NCBI GenBank assembly: GCA_001870995.2
Contig: MLAV02000002.1
Location: 1-64,000, forward strand
DNA from: Chitinophaga sp. CB10
GTDB taxonomy: Bacteria > Bacteroidota > Bacteroidia > Chitinophagales > Chitinophagaceae
Reading direction: 5' to 3'
DNA length: 64,000 bases
This document shows, one piece after another, positions 57,742 to 64,000 of this stretch. The translations under genes and the position numbers were made by a program. The notes beneath the pieces were generated by a model that saw nothing but the letters and a program-made list of their open reading frames with translations, did no database searches and was not told the DNA's origin. Position 1 is the stretch's first letter. Each line of letters starts with the position of its first letter.

Positions 57742-59190
57742 TTAATTATACTGTGGATTTTGCTTCAATGCCGTGTTGGCATCCAGTTCTGTTTGCGGCA
57801 ACGGCAGGAGTAACTGGTAATCTTCCACCTTATGACCGAGGGACTGCTGCACCTCCTTGTACTTGCCCAAACGAAGCAGGTCCCAGCGGCGATGCCCTTC
57901 CACACACAGTTCGCGGGAACGGTCGTTGACCAGCGTATCGATAAATGCCTGCGCATTCGGCGTGTTGGTCAAATTCAGCTGAAACTCCGGCGCAGTAAGT
58001 CCTGCGCGTTTCCTCACGGCATTGAGGCCGTTGAACTTGGCAGGGTCCGCGGGGTTCAGGTTATTCATCGCTTCCGACTGCATCATCAGCACATCGGCGT
58101 AGCGCAGGATCAACCAGTTGTTGCGGGCGTTGTTACTGTTTTTCGCCCATTGGGCATCCCGGTATTTGTAAATAAACGGATCTACTTTTTTGGTGCCGTC
58201 AAAATCTGAGAGGTTCCAGGCTTTACGTGTATCTGCGGCAGAGAAGTAAGCTTTCTGGAAAAACTGCGGCGTAGTCAGGAAGGAACCGGAACCGCCAAGA
58301 CCCGCAGGGGAAAACATCCGCACGATGATATTCTGCGTAGTACCGGAACCGTTGGTACCAAACTGTACGCTAAAAATATGCTCCGGCCCATTCTCCTTAT
58401 CACAATCAAAAACATCCGCGTAATTATCCAACAGTTTATAAACACCTGAGTTGATCACCCGGTTACAGGCATCCAGCGCATTCTGGTTATCAGTAGCTTC
58501 CTTCCACTGCGTGCTGTTGCGTTGCAGGTACACCCTTGCCAGCATGGCGGATGCAGCGCCGGAGGATACCATGCCCTTCAGGGTAATTTTATTTTCGGGA
58601 AAGCAGTTGGCTTCCGCGTACTTCAGGTCTTCAATCACCTGTTTGTACACCAGCCCGCCGTCAGTGCGTGCAGGATACATATTCGGATCATTGATAGAGG
58701 TAACAGGTTTGAGCATCAGCGGCACATCCCCGAAACTCCTTACCAGGTCAAAATAAGCCATACCACGGAGGAAATAGGCGTTACCGAGGAGGTTCTTCTT
58801 CTGCGTTTCATCCATGTCGATACCCGGCACATAGGCAATGATATCGTTGGCGCGGGAAATCAGCTTGTAGCTGTTTTGCCACCAGTTCCTGATCTCCACG
58901 TTGCCGGCGTTATAGGTGATGTTGAACATCTCCAGCCGTTCCGGCGTCTGGCCGGCGATCGGTTGTAACGCATCGCCGGAGCATTCCGTGATGATATAGA
59001 TAGTACGCTGGTAATAAGCCTGCGGTTGCAATGCGCTGAGCAAGCCGTTTACGGCCGACTGTGCGTCGCTGGCGTCTGTAAAAGCATTGTCCTTAGTCAG
59101 GAAACCTTCCGGCACCTCGTCCAGCCCTTTTTTGCACGAACCAAACATTGCGGCGGCTGCCAGTAATATGATGGAAATTTGTCTTTTCAT
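57742..59190 (-). CDS. SusD/RagB-family lipoprotein (third pair)
   Basis: The protein has 482 residues from MKRQISIILLA; an earlier in-frame ATG would overlap the SusC gene. A lipobox (AAAAMFGSC) is present. The family body has GNAYFLRGMAYFDLVRSFGD, LIYRYADVLMMQSEAMN-like helix (LILRYADVLMMQSEAMNNLN), and the C-terminal ELCVEGHRRWDLLRLGKY plus ALKQNPQYN. It follows the SusC gene by 31 bases. No glycoside hydrolase adjoins, so the ligand is unknown. Confidence 0.95.
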   Translation of the reverse strand: MKRQISIILLAAAAMFGSCKKGLDEVPEGFLTKDNAFTDASDAQSAVNGLLSALQPQAYYQRTIYIITECSGDALQPIAGQTPERLEMFNITYNAGNVEIRNWWQNSYKLISRANDIIAYVPGIDMDETQKKNLLGNAYFLRGMAYFDLVRSFGDVPLMLKPVTSINDPNMYPARTDGGLVYKQVIEDLKYAEANCFPENKITLKGMVSSGAASAMLARVYLQRNSTQWKEATDNQNALDACNRVINSGVYKLLDNYADVFDCDKENGPEHIFSVQFGTNGSGTTQNIIVRMFSPAGLGGSGSFLTTPQFFQKAYFSAADTRKAWNLSDFDGTKKVDPFIYKYRDAQWAKNSNNARNNWLILRYADVLMMQSEAMNNLNPADPAKFNGLNAVRKRAGLTAPEFQLNLTNTPNAQAFIDTLVNDRSRELCVEGHRRWDLLRLGKYKEVQQSLGHKVEDYQLLLPLPQTELDANTALKQNPQYN

Positions 59191-59221
59191 TTTTAAATAA
59201 TTTTCTCTGTGAATACAATGT

Positions 59222-62200
59222 TTAGAATCCGAACTTAACACCTACCAGGTAGGTCCTGATGTTGGGATAAGGGTTGTAATCAATATTGAGAGAAGTATAG
59301 TTACCAAAGGAATTGGCGTAAGTATTCACCTCCGGATCAAAACCTGAGTAGTTGGTAAAGGTGTAGAGGTTTTGCACGGTAGCGTAAATGCTGGCCGACT
59401 TAAACACATCCCTGGTTATTTTAGGCAGCGGCAACTGGTAAGAGAGCGTAACTGTTTTAATGCGGAGGAAACTGCCGTCTTCTACGATATCGCTGGTTAC
59501 GTTGGAACTTCTTCTCAAACCGCTTCCGATGGCTGGCAGCGTGTTGCTGGTGCCTTCCCCATGCCAGCTGTCCGTAGCCACATAGGCAAACTTATTGCTG
59601 AACACCGCCCCGTTTTCCATTTCAATACGGCTCACATTCAGGATATCCTGGCCCTGTACGCCCTGCAGGAAAATGCTGAGCGCCCACGGACCATATTTCA
59701 GGTTGGTGGTAAAACCGTAGGTGAATTTAGGGAGCGCATGACCGATGATCACCCTGTCTTTATCCGCTGAAAGTACGCCATCGCCGTTCTGATCGACATA
59801 AATCGGATCGCCGGGTTTTACGGTTTGCTTGGTACCGCTGGCTTTGATCTGATCGTCGGATTGCCAGATACCGCCAAACTGGTAGCCATAGAAGGAACCG
59901 ATGGACTCTCCCACTTTCAGGATACCGGAGTTCTGCCCGCCGGGAAATACGGAGGAGCTGACGTTACCCTGCGGGATGTTATCCTGGCCGCCCAGGCTCT
60001 TAATCCTGTTGCGGTTGGTGGCAATGTTGAAAGAGCTGGTCCAGTTGAATTTTGGCGTTTCTATAATCACGCCGTTGATACCCAGTTCGTATCCCACGTT
60101 CTCCACCTTACCGATATTGGCCATAACGGTGGTAAAACCGGACGTGCTGGGAATAGCCCTGCTAAACAGGAGGTCGGATGTTTGTTTGTTATAATAGTCA
60201 GCCGTGAGGGTCAGCCGGTTGTTCCACAGCCCCAGGTCAAAACCGAAGTCAAAAGCGCTGGTGCTTTCCCATCCCAGGTCGGCATTGCCGAGGTTATTGG
60301 CGGAAGTGCCTACCACGCGGCCCTGGCTGAGGATATAGGAATTGGTGGTGTACTGCTGCAGGGAGAGGTAAGGATCAATGCTCTGGTTACCTACGGTACC
60401 ATAGCTGACGCGCGCCTTCAGGTCGCTGATCTGTTTTACATTCTTCAGGAACGCCTCATCAGATACCCTCCAGGCAAAAGCGCCGGATGGGTAGTAGCCC
60501 CATTTTTTATTCGGGCCAAACTTGGAAGTACCATCCGCACGCATACTCACGGTAAAGAGATACTTATCCATGAGGCGGTAGTTGATTCTTCCCAGGTAGG
60601 ATTCAATCGCATTTTCAGCAGGCGATACCCTTACCGGTACGGCTGTACCCACGCTCATATTGCTGGTGCCGTATTTATTCGTTGTCAGGTTATTGATGGT
60701 ATTGGTAGAACCTTCACTGCGCCAGCGCTGATAGGTATAACCTGCCAGTACGGTGAGGGCGTTATTTTTATTGATGGTCTTATCGTAAGTGAGGGTATGC
60801 TCCGTGAGATAGTTATAGGCAATGCGGTTTTCGATAGAAGCCAGCCCTTTATCCTGCGCGCCCCAGTAGGTAGTGGTAGGATGGAAGATGTCTTCCCGGG
60901 TGCTCCTGTACTCGCCCCCTAAAGTGGACCGCAGTTTCAGACCTTCGATAATCTGCCATTCGCCGAAAATATTGGCGAAGGTCCGGATCTCCTTCTGCTT
61001 GTCGGTATTCAGCATGGCGTTGGCCACCGGGTTGCCGATCTGGGAGAGGAGGTCGGCATTGGCGCCAACGAAAGTATAACTGCCATCGGGGTTATACACC
61101 GGGCCGATAGGGCTGATGCGCATCGCGTCCAGCAGCGTGCCGCCAACAGAACCGCCATTGGAGTTGATAGCTGCCAGGCCCTGGGTATTGTAGGATAAGG
61201 AAGAGTTAATGCCTACCCGTACTTTTTTGCTGATGTCGCGGGTGAGGTTAAACCGTACGGTTCCTCTTTTATAGCCGGAGTTGATAATGATACCTTCCTG
61301 GTCAAAATAGCTCGCGCCAAGGAAATACCGGGTGCCTTCGCTTCCTCCGGAGAGAGAAACGTTCGCATTGGTAATAGGCGCGGTACGGATAATTTCGTCC
61401 AGCCAGTTGGTGCCTTTGCCAAGCGTATCCAGTCCGGCCTGCGTGTACACAGGAGGTTTGCCCTGGTAGGCCATCACCGTATTCAGGTAATTCCCAAACT
61501 GGGTGGCATCCATCATTTTCAACATCCTGGATACTTCCTGCATGCCCCGGTAGAAGTCCACCGAAACGGTGTTCCTGCCTGCCGAACCCTGTTTGGTGGT
61601 AATAATCACCACCCCGTTTGCGCCGCGGCTACCATAGATAGCGGTAGCGGAAACGTCCTTCAGCACGTCTATGCTGGCGATATCAGACGGGTTGATGGTG
61701 GAGAAATCAGCGCCGGCATAACCATCGATCACGTACAGCGGATCGCTGCCGGCAGTGATGGAGTTGGTACCGCGTACCCGCACGGAAAAGGAGGCGCCGG
61801 GCTGGGCGTTGGTTTGCGTTACCTGTACGCCGCTTACCTGGCCCTGTAACAGCTGGCTGGTACCAAACACCGGCGACTTGTCCGTATTGGCGATCGGCAC
61901 GGAGCTGATAGCGCCGGTGAGGTCTTTACGCTTGGCCGTACCGTAACCGATTACCACCACATCGGTGAGGGATTTTACGGCTTCTTTCAGCACGATGGTC
62001 ACATTGTCGGAGGCGGCGGTGTACTGCAAGGGTTCATACCCGATGGAGGACAATTGCAGCACCGGTTTTACGCCTGCCGGAATGTTTAAGGTGAATGTAC
62101 CATCGCCTGAAGTTACCGTGGCTACTTTTGTTCCGGCAACCTGTATGGTTACGCCGGGCAGGGGACTGTTATCTACCCCTGTGACTTTTCCTGTGAGCTT

Positions 62201-62272
62201 TTTTGTTTGGGCTGAAGTAGCGAGTACACCAAACAGCATCATAACGATTAAAAGGAATTTACGCGAGAACAT
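59222..62272 (-). CDS. SusC/RagA-family TonB-dependent receptor (third pair)
   Basis: The protein has 1016 residues. A signal peptide (ATSAQ) is followed by a carboxypeptidase-regulatory-like domain (about 25-105, GKVTGVDNSPLPGVTIQVAG...SIGYEPLQY), the LTDVVVIGYGTAKRKDL signature, a plug domain with VRVRGTNSITAGSDPLYVID, VSATAIYGSRGANGVV, and a barrel ending LVGVKFGF. There is no STN domain, so it relies on a cytoplasmic regulator. The divergent LacI gene with an AAACGTTT site between them is the obvious candidate. Confidence 0.96.
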   Translation of the reverse strand: MFSRKFLLIVMMLFGVLATSAQTKKLTGKVTGVDNSPLPGVTIQVAGTKVATVTSGDGTFTLNIPAGVKPVLQLSSIGYEPLQYTAASDNVTIVLKEAVKSLTDVVVIGYGTAKRKDLTGAISSVPIANTDKSPVFGTSQLLQGQVSGVQVTQTNAQPGASFSVRVRGTNSITAGSDPLYVIDGYAGADFSTINPSDIASIDVLKDVSATAIYGSRGANGVVIITTKQGSAGRNTVSVDFYRGMQEVSRMLKMMDATQFGNYLNTVMAYQGKPPVYTQAGLDTLGKGTNWLDEIIRTAPITNANVSLSGGSEGTRYFLGASYFDQEGIIINSGYKRGTVRFNLTRDISKKVRVGINSSLSYNTQGLAAINSNGGSVGGTLLDAMRISPIGPVYNPDGSYTFVGANADLLSQIGNPVANAMLNTDKQKEIRTFANIFGEWQIIEGLKLRSTLGGEYRSTREDIFHPTTTYWGAQDKGLASIENRIAYNYLTEHTLTYDKTINKNNALTVLAGYTYQRWRSEGSTNTINNLTTNKYGTSNMSVGTAVPVRVSPAENAIESYLGRINYRLMDKYLFTVSMRADGTSKFGPNKKWGYYPSGAFAWRVSDEAFLKNVKQISDLKARVSYGTVGNQSIDPYLSLQQYTTNSYILSQGRVVGTSANNLGNADLGWESTSAFDFGFDLGLWNNRLTLTADYYNKQTSDLLFSRAIPSTSGFTTVMANIGKVENVGYELGINGVIIETPKFNWTSSFNIATNRNRIKSLGGQDNIPQGNVSSSVFPGGQNSGILKVGESIGSFYGYQFGGIWQSDDQIKASGTKQTVKPGDPIYVDQNGDGVLSADKDRVIIGHALPKFTYGFTTNLKYGPWALSIFLQGVQGQDILNVSRIEMENGAVFSNKFAYVATDSWHGEGTSNTLPAIGSGLRRSSNVTSDIVEDGSFLRIKTVTLSYQLPLPKITRDVFKSASIYATVQNLYTFTNYSGFDPEVNTYANSFGNYTSLNIDYNPYPNIRTYLVGVKFGF

Positions 62273-62381
62273 AGCGCAGCTTTTTACGTGTAATTTTTAT
62301 TGAAAGGCTATTATATATAGTTGGTTAGTACCAGTCGGGATAAATGTAGCAGCAATTCGGTGGACTCCTGAAAAATTTTAC

Positions 62382-62393
62382 GGAAACGTTTGC
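62382..62393. promoter_or_regulatory. LacI-type operator
   Basis: GGAAACGTTTGC contains the palindromic core AAACGTTT (62384-62391) with the central CG typical of LacI/GalR sites. It sits in the 186-base region between the divergent SusC and LacI genes, 68 bases before the LacI start. Confidence 0.6.
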
Positions 62394-62458
62394 ATAAAAT
62401 ATCAAATTGCGCTAAATTAGTATCAGGTCCACTGAGTATGAAAAAGCGGTAAAGTCTT

Positions 62459-63472
62459 ATGAGTGCAATCACCATTAAAATGCTTGCCAGGGAACTAAAC
62501 CTTGCAATATCCACAGTATCAAGAGCGCTGATGGATAGCTATGAGATCAGTGCAGCAACAAAAGAGAAGGTCCATGCATTGGCCCGGCAGCTTAATTACC
62601 AGCCAAATCACTATGCCAGCAGCTTGCGCCGTCAACGGAGCAAAACTATTGCAGTGATTATTCCCGAAATTTCCAATAACTTCTTTTCCCACGTCATCAA
62701 CGGTATAGAGTCCGTAGCCCAGGAAAAGAACTACCATGTTTTAATCTATTTTACCCACGAAAATCCGCAGAAGGAAGCGGAAGTGATACAGCATTTACTG
62801 AGCGGCAGAGTCGACGGTATTCTCATGTCCATGGCGGGCAACGGCAGCAATCACCAACACCTGCATCCCATCCGTGAACAGGGCATCCCCATCGTGTTCT
62901 TTGACCGCATCTGCGCCGATCTGGACGCGCCTACCGTTACGACGGACGATTTTGACAGCAGCGTGCTCGCTACCCGCCACCTGATGGACGTGGGTTGCAA
63001 AAAGATCGCTTACCTGTCTATCTCCCCGCACCTCTCGATCGACTGCAAACGTATGCAGGGATTTCAGCAGGCGATAGCCGACCGGCAGGGTCAGGTGGAA
63101 TCCCTGTTGCTGCCTTGCGGCACGGACCCGGAGCGCAACCAGGAGCTGATTACCAACATGCTGGCCAATGAAAAACCGGATGGTATTTTCGCCTCCGTGG
63201 AAAAACTGGCCATCACCAGCTATCATGCCTGCGCTGCTTTGGGGCTGGCCATTCCAGCCGATGTGAAAATACTCAGCTTCTCCAACCTGGAAACGGCGAG
63301 CCTGCTGAATCCTGCGCTCACCACCATTATACAGCCCGCGCACGATATGGGCAAAAGCGCGGCCACCGTGCTTTTTAATATGCTGGAAAAAAGGAAAAAC
63401 AGGAACTGGGAACGCAATACGGTGATCCGGTCATCGATGATTATAAGAAGGTCTACGCAAATGGCGAGCTAA
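62459..63472 (+). CDS. LacI-family transcriptional regulator
   Basis: The protein has 337 residues. The N-terminal LacI helix-turn-helix (MLARELNLAISTVSRALMDS) and hinge (LARQLNYQPNHYASSLRRQR) are followed by the periplasmic-binding-protein-like sugar domain: IAVIIPEISNNFFSHVINGI, SGRVDGILMSMAG, PIVFFDRICADLDAPTVTTD, and the C-terminal TTIIQPAHDMGKSAATVL. It is divergent from the third SusC/SusD pair and probably represses it, or both, through the AAACGTTT site. The effector is a sugar that cannot be named. Confidence 0.95.
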   Translation: MSAITIKMLARELNLAISTVSRALMDSYEISAATKEKVHALARQLNYQPNHYASSLRRQRSKTIAVIIPEISNNFFSHVINGIESVAQEKNYHVLIYFTHENPQKEAEVIQHLLSGRVDGILMSMAGNGSNHQHLHPIREQGIPIVFFDRICADLDAPTVTTDDFDSSVLATRHLMDVGCKKIAYLSISPHLSIDCKRMQGFQQAIADRQGQVESLLLPCGTDPERNQELITNMLANEKPDGIFASVEKLAITSYHACAALGLAIPADVKILSFSNLETASLLNPALTTIIQPAHDMGKSAATVLFNMLEKRKNRNWERNTVIRSSMIIRRSTQMAS

Positions 63473-63567
63473 GGATAGATATACTAGGCAATCCCATAAA
63501 AAATAACACCGGCGCCCCCGGTGACCATCCCCTCCATGCCCCTCCGCATATCACCATCCAGGCATAA

Positions 63568-63600
63568 AAAAAGACGCCCCCCATAAGGCGTCGTCTTTTA
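63568..63600. terminator. bidirectional terminator between LacI and helicase genes
   Basis: The stem GACGCC (63573-63578) with GGCGTC (63587-63592) has an A run to its left and TTTTA to its right, so it suits both converging genes. Confidence 0.65.
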
Positions 63601-63660
63601 TAACTCAATCCAGTGAATATACCCGCACTTTTTACACAAAGCTACCGGCACATCACCTCC

Positions 63661-64000
63661 TTAAAAATCAATTTTCTTCTTATCCCGCTTATCATTCTGA
63701 TAACGCTTCTTGTGCATATTCCTCGGCTTCGGCCTGCGCGGTTCTGCACGCGGGGCATCCGGCGTCGCATTCCTAACCTCGGTATTAGCCGCTTCCTCGA
63801 AAGGATGGCGTAAAACGGTTATTTCCTGTTTGGTAAGACGGTGAATGCTCTTCAGGTAAGCTCTTTCCTCCTGGTCACAGAAAGAGAGGGCAATACCGGA
63901 AGCGCCGGCCCTGCCTGTACGCCCGATACGGTGTACATAGGTTTCCGCCACATTCGGCAGGTCGTAGTTGATCACATGTTCCAGCGCATCCACATCAATC
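63661..64000 (-). CDS. DEAD-box RNA helicase, C-terminal part (cut by window edge)
   Basis: The frame is open to the right edge; only the last 113 codons are in the window. IDVDALEHVINYDLPNVAET and YVHRIGRTGRAGASGIALSF hold helicase motifs V and VI of the RhlE-type DEAD-box family, ending in a basic tail (RAEPRRPKPRNMHKKRYQND) that typically binds RNA. The start lies outside the window. Confidence 0.93.
   Translation of the reverse strand, partial: IDVDALEHVINYDLPNVAETYVHRIGRTGRAGASGIALSFCDQEERAYLKSIHRLTKQEITVLRHPFEEAANTEVRNATPDAPRAEPRRPKPRNMHKKRYQNDKRDKKKIDF

Noticed and set aside
59825..60922. Plus-strand open frame of 365 codons inside the third SusC gene
   Set aside because: Antisense shadow of a conserved TonB-dependent receptor.

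Overview
The window reads as a chromosome segment of a Bacteroidota bacterium, most like Chitinophaga and relatives (Chitinophagaceae). The reasons are three SusC/SusD pairs, an ECF-sigma/FecR/SusC/SusD/TlpA relay, Bacteroidota-type promoters (TAnnTTTG at -7), YiaA, DUF2490, HTTM and rhomboid genes, and a HAD-phosphoglycerate-dehydrogenase fusion. This is inferred from gene content only. No plasmid, prophage, transposase, integrase or CRISPR array is visible.

Layout. 1-3750: an AT-rich accessory patch with a restriction-endonuclease-fold protein, a small membrane protein and a DUF262/DUF1524 (GmrSD-like) protein, probably defence, ending at a strong hairpin. 3.8-12 kb: a cysteine-rich protein, a first SusC/SusD pair and a divergent DeoR regulator. 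12.1-20.7 kb: one minus-strand nutrient-uptake locus in transcription order sigma factor, FecR anti-sigma, STN-type SusC, SusD, TlpA-like thioredoxin. 20.8-24 kb: a decay zone with an HNH nuclease cut by an in-frame stop, a frameshifted small gene, a DUF2490 gene frameshifted in a G tract, and a histidine kinase lacking its 5' part beside the tail of a lost minus-strand gene. 24-35 kb: housekeeping and small regulatory genes (YiaA, Crp/Fnr, WG/Sel1 repeats, MarR, HTTM, CsgG-like, DUF1801, KTSC, heptaheme cytochrome c).

35.4-39 kb: an OmpR-type response regulator and kinase followed by a stress-protein/bestrophin operon whose promoter carries five to six TTCTTACC-like sites at exact 11-bp spacing, a likely target of that regulator. 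39.2-41 kb: tRNA-Asp followed by an AT-rich GNAT/ASCH gene pair. 41-53 kb: topoisomerase IB, DoxX, a flavin oxidoreductase, an aminotransferase, a CHAP endolysin-like protein, endonuclease V, an S41 peptidase and two rhomboids. 53.3-57.5 kb: a second tRNA-Asp, tRNA-Tyr, a HAD phosphatase fused to a PGDH remnant and an ACT domain, a secreted phosphodiesterase and a GyrB-like protein without its ATP site. 57.7-63.5 kb: a third SusC/SusD pair with a divergent LacI regulator. The right edge holds the end of a DEAD-box RNA helicase.

How it fits together. Each SusC/SusD pair imports an unidentified oligomer through the outer membrane and has its own control mode: DeoR, sigma/FecR, and LacI. The best candidates for undescribed biology are the three-gene accessory patch at the left edge, the GNAT/ASCH pair beside tRNA-Asp, the 11-bp repeat promoter, and the two domain-stripped enzymes (GyrB-like and PGDH-like).
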